Below are positions 46,164-56,211 of a stretch of DNA of 64,000 nucleotides, piece by piece (positions within the stretch are counted from its first letter, which is position 1; each line of letters starts with the position of its first letter). A model generated the notes under the pieces. It worked only from the letters and a program-made list of their open reading frames with translations. It made no database searches and was not told where the DNA came from. Source of the stretch: Paraburkholderia caledonica NBRC 102488 (GTDB taxonomy: Bacteria; Pseudomonadota; Gammaproteobacteria; Burkholderiales; Burkholderiaceae); contig NZ_BAYE01000001.1 of the NCBI RefSeq assembly GCF_000685095.1, positions 682,001-746,000 on the forward strand, written 5' to 3'. Made by a program: the position numbers and the translations under genes.

Positions 46164-47063
46164 CTACGGCAGCGCGTGCGCCGGTTCGCCGGGGCTGCGA
46201 CGATACGACCACACGAGCATCGCAATGCCAACGAGAATCATCGGCAACGAAAGCCATTGGCCCATGGAAAGACCCATGGCGAGCAGGCCCAGGAAGTCGT
46301 CGGGCTCACGGGCGAATTCGACTGTGAAGCGCGCGAGGCCATAACCGATCAGGAACATCGCCGAAATAGCGCCGAGCGGCCTTGGCTTACGCGAGAAGAA
46401 GAACAGCACGAAGAAAAGCGCGACGCCCTCGAGCGCGATCTCATACAGCTCTGACGGGTGACGCGGCAGCATGTGATATTGCGCGAACACCTCGTTCAGC
46501 TTCCATTGCGCGGCCAGTTGCGGATGCGCGGCGAGCCACGCCGCGTCGTCGGGCGCGGCGCCTGGAAAGAGCATCGCCCACGGCGCCGAGGGATCGGTCA
46601 CGCGCCCCCACAACTCGCCGTTGATGAAATTGCCGAGACGCCCTGCCGCCAGTCCTGTCGGCACCATCGGCGCGACGAAGTCGGTGACTTGCAGCCACGA
46701 GCGTTTGCGCTGGTAGGCGAACAGCACCATGGCGAGCGTCACGCCGAGGAAGCCGCCGTGAAACGACATGCCGCCTTCCCACACCTTGAAGATGTCGAGC
46801 GGATGCGCGAAATAAAAGCTCGCTTTATAGAACAGCACGTAGCCGAGCCGTCCGCCGAGAATCGTGCCGAGCACGCCGTAAAACAGCATGTCGTCGATAT
46901 CTTTGGGTGTCCAGCCTTGCGCCGCGACGAACGGCAAACGCAGCCGCAGCCGGCCGACGACGATCGCCGCGATGAACGCGACGAGGTACATCAGTCCATA
47001 CCAGCGCACGGCGAGCGGCCCCAGATGAATGGCAACGGGGTCGAAATTCGGGTGAATGAGCAT
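46164..47063 (-). CDS. lgt: Prolipoprotein diacylglyceryl transferase
   Basis: Inner-membrane enzyme that adds diacylglycerol to the lipobox cysteine of prolipoproteins, such as the OmpA-like and SodC-like ones in this window. The 299 residues start [24 protein letters not shown], contain about seven hydrophobic helices, the HGGFLG segment with essential His near 106 and the signature [14 protein letters not shown] near 142-155. The gene stands alone on the minus strand, 113 nt downstream of the LysR gene. Confidence 0.97.
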   Translation of the reverse strand: MLIHPNFDPVAIHLGPLAVRWYGLMYLVAFIAAIVVGRLRLRLPFVAAQGWTPKDIDDMLFYGVLGTILGGRLGYVLFYKASFYFAHPLDIFKVWEGGMSFHGGFLGVTLAMVLFAYQRKRSWLQVTDFVAPMVPTGLAAGRLGNFINGELWGRVTDPSAPWAMLFPGAAPDDAAWLAAHPQLAAQWKLNEVFAQYHMLPRHPSELYEIALEGVALFFVLFFFSRKPRPLGAISAMFLIGYGLARFTVEFAREPDDFLGLLAMGLSMGQWLSLPMILVGIAMLVWSYRRSPGEPAHALP

Positions 47064-47176
47064 CGTGTTGTTATGGGCAGTTCGGGTTCAGAAACTAGTT
47101 TGTATCGATAGGGCGCGGCTTGCGCCGTCTGCGTTGGACGGCTGCGCATGCAATGCGTTCGCCGCAGTCGCGTTAA

Positions 47177-48157
47177 TTACGGTACGCGGGCAGCTTGCGC
47201 ATCGACACTCGCCGCATGCGCCCGCACGATTTCGATGAAGCCCGCCAGCACCGGACTCACTTTCGCGGTTCGCCACACGAGCCCGGTTTCGATAGCGGGC
47301 ACCGACTCGGACAACGGCCGGTACACGACGCCGGTCCGGCGCAGGTTACGCAACGATTGCGGCACGAGTGCGACACCCATGCCGGCCGACACGAGGCTCA
47401 CAATGGTCTGCATCTGGATCGCCTCCTGCCCGACCCGCGGCTGAAGCCCCGCCACGCCGTAGCAATCCATAATGATGTCATAAAAGCCTGGCGCCAAACG
47501 TCTTGGGAAGATGACGAGCGGCGTATCGGAAAGCTCACGCAGGCTGACCGGCGTGTCGAGCCATTCCGCACGCGGGTCGCCGCCACCGCCGCCACTGGCC
47601 GCCACGCGCGCCGCCGTATCGGTCGACATGGCGATCACGAGCGGCTCGCGTGCGATCGGCAGCCACGATAGCTGCGCGGCATGGCGCGACGGCACGGGGG
47701 CAATCACAAGGCCCGCGTCGATGCGCCCGGCGACGAGTTCGTCCACCTGCACGTCGCTGGTTGCTTCGGTGAGTTCAAGCCGCACGCGCGGATAACGCGC
47801 GCCGAAGTCGCGCAGCAAAAGCGGCAACAAGCCGTAGTCCGCCGTCGAAACGAATGCGAGCGACAGCGCGCCCGCCTCGCCGCGCGCAAGGCTCTGTGCA
47901 AGCGGCCGCAAGCCCTCCGCACCCGCCAGCAGACGCTGCACTTCCGGCAGCAGATCCGCGCCCACAGGCGTCAATTCAACGGACCGCTTGGTACGCGCGA
48001 ATAGTTCCACCCCGAGCGTTTCCTCCAGCGCGCGGATTGCCTGCGACAGAGGCGGCTGGGTCATTGAAAGGCGCGCGGCCGCGCGGCCGAAGTGCTTCTC
48101 TTCGGCGACGGTCACGAAATAGCGCAACTGACGCAGGTCGGGGACGGCGGGCAGCAT
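47177..48157 (-). CDS. LysR-family transcriptional regulator, divergent from ilvD
   Basis: A full-length 326-residue LTTR. The N-terminal winged helix-turn-helix covers about residues 7-66 (DLRQLRYFVTVAEEKHFGRAAARL, then SMTQPPLSQAIRALEETLG), followed by the effector domain from about 95. A Gly-rich loop GGGGGD sits near 190. It is transcribed away from ilvD, and the 131-nt gap has a LysR-type palindrome. By analogy to divergent LTTRs it may control itself and ilvD, but no effector can be named. Confidence 0.93.
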   Translation of the reverse strand: MLPAVPDLRQLRYFVTVAEEKHFGRAAARLSMTQPPLSQAIRALEETLGVELFARTKRSVELTPVGADLLPEVQRLLAGAEGLRPLAQSLARGEAGALSLAFVSTADYGLLPLLLRDFGARYPRVRLELTEATSDVQVDELVAGRIDAGLVIAPVPSRHAAQLSWLPIAREPLVIAMSTDTAARVAASGGGGGDPRAEWLDTPVSLRELSDTPLVIFPRRLAPGFYDIIMDCYGVAGLQPRVGQEAIQMQTIVSLVSAGMGVALVPQSLRNLRRTGVVYRPLSESVPAIETGLVWRTAKVSPVLAGFIEIVRAHAASVDAQAARVP

Positions 48158-48177
48158 GATTAATACATTTTACGACC

Positions 48178-48193
48178 TATTCGTCCGTCAATA
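48178..48193. promoter_or_regulatory. Possible LysR-type binding site
   Basis: TATT-N8-AATA, within an AT-rich 40-nt patch in the LysR/ilvD gap, matches the loose T-N11-A pattern of LysR operators. The patch also contains alternate AT-rich tracts that may be the -10 of either gene. Weak on its own; the divergent layout supports it. Confidence 0.4.
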
Positions 48194-48288
48194 ATATATT
48201 GGACACGCACATCGCAAAATTGCATTCTTGCCTGACGGGTCCGAACTACACTGGACCGACCAGCAAAACAAACAGACCGGAGATCCTC

Positions 48289-49962
48289 ATGCCCTACAAC
48301 CGTCGTTCGAAGAACATCACGCAAGGCGTGGCCCGTTCGCCGAACCGCTCGATGTACTACGCACTCGGCTATCAGAAAGAAGATTTCGACAAGCCGATGA
48401 TCGGCATCGCCAACGGCCATTCGACCATCACGCCGTGCAACGCCGGGCTTCAGCGACTTGCCGACGCTGCCGTGACTGCCGTCAAGGGCGCGGACGCGAA
48501 TCCGCAGATCTTCGGCACGCCGACTATTTCTGACGGCATGTCCATGGGCACCGAGGGCATGAAGTACTCGCTCGTGTCGCGCGAAGTCATCGCGGACTGT
48601 ATCGAGACGTGCGTGCAGGGCCAATGGATGGACGGCGTGGTCGTGATCGGCGGCTGCGACAAGAACATGCCGGGCGGCATGATCGGCCTCGCGCGCATGA
48701 ACGTGCCGGGCATTTACGTGTATGGCGGCACGATCCGTCCGGGCAACTGGAAGGGCACGGATCTGACGATCGTGTCGTCGTTCGAAGCCGTCGGCGAATT
48801 CACGGCGGGACGGATGTCGCAGGAAGACTTCGAAGGCATCGAACGCAATGCGTGCCCGTCGACGGGATCGTGCGGCGGCATGTACACCGCCAACACGATG
48901 AGCTCGTCGTTCGAGGCGCTCGGCATGTCGCTGCTCTATTCGTCGACAATGGCCAATCCCGATCAGGAAAAGGTCGACTCGGCCGCTGAATCGGCGCGCG
49001 TACTTGTTGAAGCCGTCAAGAAAGATCTGAAGCCGCGCGACATCATCACGAAGAAGTCGATTGAAAACGCCGTGGCGGTGATCATGGCGACCGGCGGCTC
49101 GACCAATGCCGTGCTGCACTTTCTGGCAATCGCGCACGCGGCGGAAGTGGAGTGGACCATCGAGGATTTCGAGCGCATGCGCAAGAAGGTGCCGGTGATC
49201 TGCAACCTGAAGCCCTCGGGCCAGTACGTCGCAACCGACCTGCACAAAGCCGGCGGCATTCCGCAAGTCATGAAGATTCTGCTCGACGCGGGTCTCCTGC
49301 ATGGCGACTGCATCACCATCACCGGCAAGACGCTCGCTGAAGAACTGAAGGACGTGCCGGCCAAGCCGCGCGCGGATCAGAAGGTGATCTTTCCGATCGA
49401 TCAGGCGTTGTACAAGGAAGGCCACCTCGCGATCCTGAAGGGCAACTTGGCCGAAGACGGCGCGGTCGCGAAGATCACGGGCCTGAAGAACCCGGTGATC
49501 ACGGGTCCGGCCCGCGTATTCGACGACGAGCAAAGCGCGCTTGAAGCGATTCTCGCCGACAAGATCGTTGCCGGCGACGTCGTCGTGTTGCGCTACCTCG
49601 GCCCCAAGGGCGGACCAGGCATGCCGGAAATGCTCGCGCCGACTTCGGCGATCATCGGCAAGGGTCTCGGCGAAAGCGTCGGCCTCATCACCGACGGACG
49701 TTTTTCGGGCGGCACGTGGGGCATGGTAGTCGGTCACGTCGCACCCGAAGCATTCGTTGGCGGCACCATCGGCCTCGTGCAGGAAGGCGACTCGATCACG
49801 ATCGACGCGCACAAGCTGCTCTTGCAACTGAATGTCGACGACGCCGAACTTCAGCGCCGCCGCGCCGCATGGCGACAGCCGCAACCGCGTTATACGCGGG
49901 GCGTGCTGGCGAAGTACTCGGCCCTTGCACTGCCGGCCAACAAGGGTGCCATAACCGGCTGA
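48289..49962 (+). CDS. ilvD: Dihydroxy-acid dehydratase
   Basis: Dehydrates dihydroxy-isovalerate and dihydroxy-methylvalerate in valine, leucine and isoleucine synthesis. ATG at 48289 gives 557 residues. The [2Fe-2S] and Mg-binding signatures are visible: [10 protein letters not shown] near 48, [11 protein letters not shown] near 120, and [16 protein letters not shown] near 190; GRFSGGTWG near 465 is the C-terminal substrate loop. Length fits the short IlvD type. It has its own 3' terminator. Confidence 0.97.
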   Translation: MPYNRRSKNITQGVARSPNRSMYYALGYQKEDFDKPMIGIANGHSTITPCNAGLQRLADAAVTAVKGADANPQIFGTPTISDGMSMGTEGMKYSLVSREVIADCIETCVQGQWMDGVVVIGGCDKNMPGGMIGLARMNVPGIYVYGGTIRPGNWKGTDLTIVSSFEAVGEFTAGRMSQEDFEGIERNACPSTGSCGGMYTANTMSSSFEALGMSLLYSSTMANPDQEKVDSAAESARVLVEAVKKDLKPRDIITKKSIENAVAVIMATGGSTNAVLHFLAIAHAAEVEWTIEDFERMRKKVPVICNLKPSGQYVATDLHKAGGIPQVMKILLDAGLLHGDCITITGKTLAEELKDVPAKPRADQKVIFPIDQALYKEGHLAILKGNLAEDGAVAKITGLKNPVITGPARVFDDEQSALEAILADKIVAGDVVVLRYLGPKGGPGMPEMLAPTSAIIGKGLGESVGLITDGRFSGGTWGMVVGHVAPEAFVGGTIGLVQEGDSITIDAHKLLLQLNVDDAELQRRRAAWRQPQPRYTRGVLAKYSALALPANKGAITG

Positions 49963-50031
49963 AGCAACGAGCCAGGACCGCACTCGCGGTGACCAGCAAG
50001 CCTGAAGTGAGGTCAAGACCTACGTAAAAGT

Positions 50032-50070
50032 GAAAGGGGCGCACGAAAAACCGTGCGCCCCTTTCCTTTT
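50032..50070 (+). terminator. Terminator after ilvD
   Basis: A 13-bp perfect stem (50032-50044 with 50053-50065) with an 8-nt loop, followed by CTTTT. The tail runs directly into TATAAT at 50070-50075, which may be the -10 of the cytochrome gene, although no -35 is recognisable. Confidence 0.88.
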
Positions 50071-50117
50071 ATAATGTTCTGACCACAAGCCGGGCAACCG
50101 CACCGGCGGAGACCAGA

Positions 50118-50459
50118 ATGAAATCAATGTCGTGTACGGCGCTCGCAACGGCTGCTGCATTCTTGACCACGTCGATCGGCATCAGCCCGGCCGCGCATGC
50201 CGAGGTGCCCATGGGACTCGCGCTTGCCCAACAGCAGAACTGCATGAGCTGCCACTCGGTCTCGCGTCCGTTCATGGGGCCGGCGCTGCACGATGTCGCC
50301 GCGAAATATGCCGGCCGCGAAGACGCCGCTATCTACCTGAAGCACAAGATTCTGGACGGCAGCACTGGCGTATGGGGCCCGGTTCCCATGCCCGCGAATA
50401 CGCAACTTACGCCCGAGCAGGCGGCTGCGCTGGCGGGCTGGGTGCTCACGCTCAAATGA
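50118..50459 (+). CDS. Periplasmic cytochrome c (c551/c552 type)
   Basis: A 113-residue protein with a signal peptide (cleaved after AHA, about 28), one heme motif CMSCH at about 42-46 and the axial methionine in VWGPVPMPAN near 90. This is the small class I cytochrome layout of electron carriers such as c551/c552 that pass electrons from the bc1 complex or dehydrogenases to terminal oxidases. The physiological partner is not shown by the context: neighbours are ilvD and a DUF2486 gene. Confidence 0.95.
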   Translation: MKSMSCTALATAAAFLTTSIGISPAAHAEVPMGLALAQQQNCMSCHSVSRPFMGPALHDVAAKYAGREDAAIYLKHKILDGSTGVWGPVPMPANTQLTPEQAAALAGWVLTLK

Positions 50460-50537
50460 TTGCGGTTGATTGATTGGCCGGGGCGTGAGCGTGGCTCGAT
50501 GCGTCGCGCCACGCTCGCGACGCCGTTGCGTCGACTG

Positions 50538-51239
50538 TCACGCGCCGCCCGATCGCCGGGCAATCTCCGCTTCAACCGCTTCGCGTACCCAAGCGGTCAT
50601 TTGGTTTTCAAGAGTCGATACGACTTCGCGCGTGATCTGATCGACGAGCCGCGTCGCGTGCTCTTCGACAGCGCTGCGACAGCGTGCTTCGATGACGCCG
50701 CGCCCCTCGCCCGCAAGGAATCCCGCGACCCGCTCACGCAGCCGCTCGGCGATGCGTTCGGCATCGATATCGGACTGTCCGTGCGCGTCCACTTCCTGAG
50801 CGATATCCGGCGGCACCGTCGCGGCTGCTTCAAACGGCGGCGGCGGTTCCGTCCGATCAAACGTGGCCGCGGACGCCGCCAGCGCGTCGTCATGCGTGTG
50901 GCCGGCTTCGGCCGAAACATGCGGCCGCGGTTTGTTCGTGGCATGAGCATGATCGGCCGTCGAACGCGCCTTATCGGTTACGGCAGCGTTAGCCCCAGTC
51001 CCCAAAGGCTGCGGCGCAAGCACCGGCTCCGGCGCACGCGTTTCTTCCGGTGTGAGGACCGGCTGCGGCGCGAGTTCGGGCTCCGTTGTGACGTCCGGCT
51101 GACGAAGCGCTTCCGCTTCGCGCAGCGGCGTTTCGGCCGGCGCGGCGGCGCCGGCCTGCGGCTCGCGACGTTGCGCCACATGGCCCGGCACCAGCACCTC
51201 GCTCAGAACCGGGATGGAGTTATCGTTGGGATCGGACAC
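50538..51239 (-). CDS. DUF2486-family protein, low-complexity
   Basis: GTG at 51239 follows GGAGG with ideal spacing, giving 233 residues (SDPNDNSIPVLSEVL start). Residues about 30-150 are rich in Pro, Ala, Glu and Thr and probably disordered; the last 80 residues (DAERIAERLRERV, VDQITREVVSTLENQMTAWVREAVEAEIARR) are a helical domain. This layout is that of DUF2486, known mainly from Burkholderiales, with no known function. It is followed downstream on the minus strand by nothing and preceded by holC, so it could be transcribed with holC and pepA. Confidence 0.85.
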   Translation of the reverse strand: MSDPNDNSIPVLSEVLVPGHVAQRREPQAGAAAPAETPLREAEALRQPDVTTEPELAPQPVLTPEETRAPEPVLAPQPLGTGANAAVTDKARSTADHAHATNKPRPHVSAEAGHTHDDALAASAATFDRTEPPPPFEAAATVPPDIAQEVDAHGQSDIDAERIAERLRERVAGFLAGEGRGVIEARCRSAVEEHATRLVDQITREVVSTLENQMTAWVREAVEAEIARRSGGA

Positions 51240-51329
51240 CTGCGCCCTCCGTGTTTGAGTCGTAGCGAAAGCAGGCCGCGTATGCGCCGAATCGCCTCGA
51301 CAGGGCACAACGCGACGCGGAGCGGAAAC

Positions 51330-51746
51330 CTAACCGCCCTGCTTGTAGTTGTTCAAAGCATAGCCGCGATCGCGATAGAAGCGGTAGCGTTCGCGGCCCG
51401 CAGCGAGCTCGTCGTGTGCGTTACCGACCACTTCCAGCAATCTTTCGAAGCGCGCGAATTGCGCGGGCACGCTCGCACCCAGATTGAGCAGCACCTGATG
51501 ATGAGGGACGTCGTCGAGATTCGTGGCCAGCACGATCGGCGTTTGCGCGGCGAGCGGGGTGCCGGCCATGCAGTGCGGCACGAAGTCGAGCGCGGAAAAG
51601 GTCCACAGCTGTTCGTCGAAAGCGCGCAGGCGCTCCGGCTCGGCCACGACGATGGTGGGCTGTCCCGCCTGATACGCCTTGCGCACCAGGCGGCATGCAT
51701 ACAGCAGCGAGTCGCCGACGTTCGAGTGAAAGTCGATTCTCGTCAT
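51330..51746 (-). CDS. holC: DNA polymerase III subunit chi
   Basis: Chi links the clamp loader to single-strand-binding protein in the replisome. ATG at 51746 (AGAAGGAG upstream) gives 138 residues, starting MTRIDFHSNVGDSLLYACRLVRKAY, and containing WTFSALDFVPHC and an ending ALNNYKQGG, as in beta-proteobacterial HolC. The upstream neighbour pepA is its usual partner gene. DUF2486 follows 90 nt downstream. Confidence 0.93.
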   Translation of the reverse strand: MTRIDFHSNVGDSLLYACRLVRKAYQAGQPTIVVAEPERLRAFDEQLWTFSALDFVPHCMAGTPLAAQTPIVLATNLDDVPHHQVLLNLGASVPAQFARFERLLEVVGNAHDELAAGRERYRFYRDRGYALNNYKQGG

Positions 51747-51816
51747 CGGCAACTCCTTCTGACGCCGGGTGCGATCCCTCGCACACGTGCCACGCGTGCA
51801 ACGTTACTGCGATGCG

Positions 51817-53343
51817 TCATTGCGCGGCGCGACCGTCCGCGGCCCGGTCGATCAGGAACTGCGCGAGAAGCGGCACCGGACGGCCCGTCGCTCCCTTCGC
51901 CGCCCCGCTCTTCCATGCGGTGCCGGCGATGTCGAGATGCGCCCACGGATACGCGTCGGTGAAGCGCGACAGAAAGCACGCCGCCGTGACGCTGCCCGCC
52001 GGACGCCCGCCGATGTTGGCAAGATCGGCGAAATTCGACTTCAGCTGTTCCTGATACTCGTCGTCGAGCGGCAGGCGCCAGGCCGGATCGGATGCCTCAC
52101 GCGATGCGTCGAGCAACTCGCCCGCGAGCGCGTCGTCTTTCGAAAAGAGGCCGCTGTTGTGATGGCCGAGCGCGATGATGCAAGCGCCCGTGAGCGTGGC
52201 GATGTCGATCACCGCGGCCGGCTTGAAGCGCTCCGCATAAGTGAGCGCGTCGCACAAAATCAGGCGCCCTTCGGCGTCGGTGTTCAGCACTTCGATCGTC
52301 AAACCCTTCATGCTGGTGACGATGTCGCCCGGCTTGGTGGCCGTGCCCGAGGGCATGTTTTCGACTGCCGGAATGATGCCGACCACGTTGATGTTCAGGC
52401 CCAGCTCGGCGACGGCGCGCAACGTGCCCAGCACCGACCCGGCGCCGCACATGTCGTACTTCATCTCGTCCATGCCTTCGCCTGGCTTGAGCGAAATGCC
52501 GCCCGTGTCGAACGTCACGCCCTTGCCGACCAGCACCACCGGCGCGGCCTTGGCGGCGCCGCCCTGGTACTGCAGCACGATGAACTGCGCAGGTTCGACC
52601 GAGCCGGCCGTGACCGACAGGAACGAGCCCATCTTCAGCGCTTCGCACTGTTTTTCGCCGAGCACTTCGACCTTCAGCTTCCAGTCTTTGGCAAGCTTCT
52701 TCGCCGTGTTCGCGAGATAGGTCGGCGTGCAGACGTTACTCGGCAGATTGCCGAGGTCGCGCGTGAGATCCATGCCGTTGGCAAGCGCCGCGCCCTGCTT
52801 CGCCGCGAGCTTGGCGGCTTTCTCGTCGCCCGTATTCACGCTGAAGACAATGCGCTTCAGTGCGCGCGCAGAGTTGTCCGGCTTGCTCTTCATTTGCGTG
52901 AACTTATAGGTCAGTTCGCGCAGCGCGAGGATCGCGGCGCGCACGCCCCAGTCGGCCGAACGCTCGAGGATAGGCAGTTGGGCCAGCGTGAAGGTGACCT
53001 GCACGACCTTCGTGGCGAGCAGCGCGCGCCACGCCGCGCGCACGGCTTCGCCATAGGCTTTCTGACCGAAAGCGTCCTGTTTGCCGAGGCCCACGAGCAG
53101 CACGCGCGACGCGCCGATACCCGAGACTTCATGCAGGAACAGCGTGGTGCCCGCTTTGCCGTCCATGTCGCCCGCCTTGATGATGCGGGTCAGGAGGCCC
53201 TTGGTGGCTACGTCGATTTCGAGTGCCGCGCCCGAGAGCGTTTGCGACTCGAACACGCCGATTACGATGCAATCGGATTTCCCGGTGAGGAAACCGTTTG
53301 ACGAGCCTTTGGTCCAATCACAGGCTTTTATGCTAAAGTCCAT
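51817..53343 (-). CDS. pepA: Leucyl aminopeptidase (cytosol aminopeptidase)
   Basis: A zinc/manganese M17 aminopeptidase removing N-terminal residues; PepA can also bind DNA. ATG at 53343 with GAGGA upstream gives 508 residues. The C-terminal catalytic domain shows the metal ligands in [15 protein letters not shown] (near 265) and the signature NTDAEGRL (near 350). Length is normal. Divergent from lptF with a 137-nt gap, a widely conserved arrangement; transcription runs into holC. Confidence 0.97.
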   Translation of the reverse strand: MDFSIKACDWTKGSSNGFLTGKSDCIVIGVFESQTLSGAALEIDVATKGLLTRIIKAGDMDGKAGTTLFLHEVSGIGASRVLLVGLGKQDAFGQKAYGEAVRAAWRALLATKVVQVTFTLAQLPILERSADWGVRAAILALRELTYKFTQMKSKPDNSARALKRIVFSVNTGDEKAAKLAAKQGAALANGMDLTRDLGNLPSNVCTPTYLANTAKKLAKDWKLKVEVLGEKQCEALKMGSFLSVTAGSVEPAQFIVLQYQGGAAKAAPVVLVGKGVTFDTGGISLKPGEGMDEMKYDMCGAGSVLGTLRAVAELGLNINVVGIIPAVENMPSGTATKPGDIVTSMKGLTIEVLNTDAEGRLILCDALTYAERFKPAAVIDIATLTGACIIALGHHNSGLFSKDDALAGELLDASREASDPAWRLPLDDEYQEQLKSNFADLANIGGRPAGSVTAACFLSRFTDAYPWAHLDIAGTAWKSGAAKGATGRPVPLLAQFLIDRAADGRAAQ

Positions 53344-53480
53344 CGCGCTTGTCCTCGGATAAAATCTGGGCTTAGGATGAAAGCCGCAATTATCCGCTAT
53401 TTTTCCCGCGGCGGCTGCACCGGAGGCGTGACGGGAAGCAACCCGCGCGTCGCTGAGAGCGCCCCCTCTCGTCATCAATA

Positions 53481-54578
53481 ATGATCTTCGAACGCTCCCT
53501 CCAGCGCGAACTCGCGTATACGGCTGGTGCCGTGTTCATGGTTCTCCTCACGCTCGTGCTGACCACGATGATGATCCGCATCGTCGGCTTCGCGGCGCAG
53601 GGCGAAATCGACCCGCGCGACGTGCTGGTCCTGATCGGGCTGACCGTGATCGGTTATCTGGCCATCATGCTCGTCGCCACGCTGTTCGTGTCGATCCTGT
53701 TCGTGCTGACACGTTGGTACAAAGACTCCGAGATGGTCGTGTGGCTGTCTTCGGGCGTGAGTCTCACGCGGTTCATCAAGCCGATCGGCATCTTCGCCAC
53801 GCCGATCATCATTCTCATCATGTTCTTCGTGTTCGTCGGCTGGCCGTGGTCCAATCAGCAGAGCAAACTGATCCGCGCGCGTTTTCAACAGCGCGACGAA
53901 GTTTCGCTACTTGCGCCCGGCCAGTTCCGCGAATCGGCGAGCACTCACCGCGTGTTCTTCATCGAAAAGATGTCGCCCGACCAGGGCCATGTCGAGAACG
54001 TGTTCGTGACGAGCACGGAAAACGGCAAGGTTAACGTGGTCGTGTCCAAGAACGGCCACACCGAAACGCATAAGAACGGCGACCGCTTTGTGGTTCTGGA
54101 AAACGGCCGCCGCTATGAGGGCGAACCGGGACACCCGGATTTCCGCATCATGGAGTTCGAGCGTTACGGCGTCAAAATCGAGAGCCAGCCGGTCGTCAAT
54201 ACGACGAGCACCACCGGCACGCCCACGCTCACGCTGCTGCGCAATCCGACGAGAGAAAATCTCGCGGAGTTCGCCTGGCGCGCCGGCCTGCCGCTCATCG
54301 CGATCAACCTGATGCTGCTCGCCATCCCGCTTGCGCATCAGAACCCGCGGCGCAGCCGCACGATCAATCTTGTCATGGCCGTGCTGATCTATCTGACCTA
54401 TTCGAATCTGTTGAACGTCGTCCAGTCGTGGATCGAGCAAGGCAAGATGTCGTTCGGGGTTGGACTCGTGAGTCTGCATGTGATCGTGGCTGCGGTTGTC
54501 GCATTCATCTTCTGGCTGCGCGTGCGCAACCGGCCGCTGTTCACGCGAGCCATGTTCACCCGTTCGCAGGGAGCGTGA
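53481..54578 (+). CDS. lptF: LPS export ABC transporter permease LptF
   Basis: One of the two inner-membrane permeases that lift lipopolysaccharide from the inner membrane into the Lpt bridge. The 365 residues begin [19 protein letters not shown], have three N-terminal and three C-terminal membrane helices, and a periplasmic beta-jellyroll between about 130 and 270. The following lptG begins 3 nt after the stop. Essential in most Gram-negative bacteria. Confidence 0.95.
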   Translation: MIFERSLQRELAYTAGAVFMVLLTLVLTTMMIRIVGFAAQGEIDPRDVLVLIGLTVIGYLAIMLVATLFVSILFVLTRWYKDSEMVVWLSSGVSLTRFIKPIGIFATPIIILIMFFVFVGWPWSNQQSKLIRARFQQRDEVSLLAPGQFRESASTHRVFFIEKMSPDQGHVENVFVTSTENGKVNVVVSKNGHTETHKNGDRFVVLENGRRYEGEPGHPDFRIMEFERYGVKIESQPVVNTTSTTGTPTLTLLRNPTRENLAEFAWRAGLPLIAINLMLLAIPLAHQNPRRSRTINLVMAVLIYLTYSNLLNVVQSWIEQGKMSFGVGLVSLHVIVAAVVAFIFWLRVRNRPLFTRAMFTRSQGA

Positions 54579-54581
54579 CCG

Positions 54582-55730
54582 ATGCGCATCTATGAAAGGT
54601 ACTTCGCGCGTCAGATCTATCTCACGTTCATCTTCATTCTGTTCGCGTTTTCGGGCTTGTTCTTCTTCTTCGACCTGATTAACGAACTGAACTCGGTCGG
54701 CCACGGCAACTATAAATTCCAGTACGCGGTACTGCGCGTGGCGCTGCAAACGCCGTCGCGCTTCTACGAAATCATTCCCGTTGCCGCGTTGATCAGCGCG
54801 ATCTACGTGTTCGCGCAAATGGCGGCGAACTCCGAGTACACGATTTTCCGCGTGTCCGGGCTCGCCACCAATCAGGCATTGCGCTCTCTGCTGAAGATCG
54901 GCATTCCGCTCGTGTTTCTCACGTATCTGATCGGCGAAGTGGTCGGTCCGTACACCGATCAGTTGTCGGAACGTGTGCGGCTGGAGGCGCTGGGGTCGTC
55001 GGTATCGAGCAACTTCCAGTCGGGCGTGTGGGTGAAAGATACGCTCACGGCGCGCGCGGACGGCGAGCAGGTCACGCGCTTCGTGAACGTCGGCGAACTG
55101 AAGCCGGACGCGACAATCAGTAACGTGCGGATTTACGAGTTCGATTCGAAGTTCCGGCTCTCGAATGTGCGCATTGCGAAGACCGGCGTATATCAGCCGC
55201 CGGGGCATTGGCAATTGACCGGCGTGACCGATACACAGTTAATCGACGTGCCGCCGCCCCCGGGCACGCCGGCCGACGCGCTCAACCCTGTGTATCGTGC
55301 AAAGCAGGTTGCGCTGCCTGAATATTCGTTGCGCTCGGAGCTTACACCGCAGATTCTTTCGGTGCTGCTCGTGTCGCCGGACCGCATGTCGATGTTCAAT
55401 CTGTTCCGCTATATCCAGCATCTGACCGAGAATCATCAGGACACTCAGCGTTACGAGATCGCGCTGTGGCGCAAGGTGCTGTATCCGTTCGCCGTGTTCG
55501 TCATGCTGGTGCTGTCGCTGCCCTTCGCGTATCTGCATACGCGGGCCGGCGTGGTCGGCATGAAGGTGTTCGGCGGGATCATGCTCGGCATGAGCTTCCA
55601 GTTGTTCAACACGCTGTTCTCGCATATCGGCACGCTCAACACCTGGCCCGCGCCGCTAACGGCGGCAACCCCAGGGCTGGTGTATCTGGTGCTGGGTCTC
55701 GTCGGGTTGAAATGGGTTGACCGGCACTAG
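54582..55730 (+). CDS. lptG: LPS export ABC transporter permease LptG
   Basis: Partner of LptF. The 382 residues show three membrane helices in the first 120 residues, a periplasmic jellyroll domain (about 130-280), and three helices at the C-terminus with LYPFAVFVMLVLSLPFAYLHTR and LGLVGLKWVDRH. Length is slightly longer than the E. coli protein. LptB, the ATPase, is not encoded here. The small cbiX gene follows after 11 nt, but this could be chance adjacency. Confidence 0.95.
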   Translation: MRIYERYFARQIYLTFIFILFAFSGLFFFFDLINELNSVGHGNYKFQYAVLRVALQTPSRFYEIIPVAALISAIYVFAQMAANSEYTIFRVSGLATNQALRSLLKIGIPLVFLTYLIGEVVGPYTDQLSERVRLEALGSSVSSNFQSGVWVKDTLTARADGEQVTRFVNVGELKPDATISNVRIYEFDSKFRLSNVRIAKTGVYQPPGHWQLTGVTDTQLIDVPPPPGTPADALNPVYRAKQVALPEYSLRSELTPQILSVLLVSPDRMSMFNLFRYIQHLTENHQDTQRYEIALWRKVLYPFAVFVMLVLSLPFAYLHTRAGVVGMKVFGGIMLGMSFQLFNTLFSHIGTLNTWPAPLTAATPGLVYLVLGLVGLKWVDRH

Positions 55731-55741
55731 GAGCCTTTGTC

Positions 55742-56122
55742 ATGGCTACGCATGGATTGGTGTTGTTCGGGCATGGCGCGAGAGATGCGCGCTGGCGCGA
55801 GCCGTTCGAGAGGCTGGCGCAGAAGTTGACAGCCGCACGAGCGCACGACGTAGAGACGCAGGCGGTGAGCCTGGCCTTTCTGGAATTGATGGAACCGGAC
55901 TTGCCCACGGCTATCGGACAGCTTGCTACGCAAGGTTGCGCGCTCGTCACCGTGGTGCCCGTGTTCTTCGGGCAAGGCGGACATATCAGGAAGGACCTGC
56001 CCGAGTTAATCGAGCGGTGCCGGGGGCTGTACCCGGCTGTCGAAATTCGCTGTGCGGTGGCGGTCGGTGAAGACGAAGCGGTTCTGGACGCAGTCGCAGC
56101 GTATTGTTTGCGGCAGATCTGA
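55742..56122 (+). CDS. cbiX: Small sirohydrochlorin chelatase (CbiX/SirB type)
   Basis: A 126-residue CbiX-short protein. The metal-site histidines are visible in GHGARD near 10-15 and GQGGHIRKD near 75-83, and VSLAFLELMEPDL is typical. It inserts Co2+ (B12) or Fe2+ (siroheme) into sirohydrochlorin; the short form may act as a homodimer. It faces cobA, which makes precorrin-2, and lies next to the sulfite reductase that needs siroheme, so Fe2+ chelation for siroheme is a likely use. Confidence 0.9.
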   Translation: MATHGLVLFGHGARDARWREPFERLAQKLTAARAHDVETQAVSLAFLELMEPDLPTAIGQLATQGCALVTVVPVFFGQGGHIRKDLPELIERCRGLYPAVEIRCAVAVGEDEAVLDAVAAYCLRQI

Positions 56123-56211
56123 GAACGTTGTTTTGCTTCGCCGATTGGCGACGCGTTCCGCCCGGGGCCGAGCGACGCGCGACGCCTCGAGTCCAAAACG
56201 CAGTCGAAAAC

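Noticed and set aside
48160..50016. A long minus-strand open frame opposite ilvD, and similar ones opposite the decarboxylase (12300-14054) and cysI (60503-62566)
   Set aside because: Same reason: antisense shadows without a ribosome site or recognisable domain.
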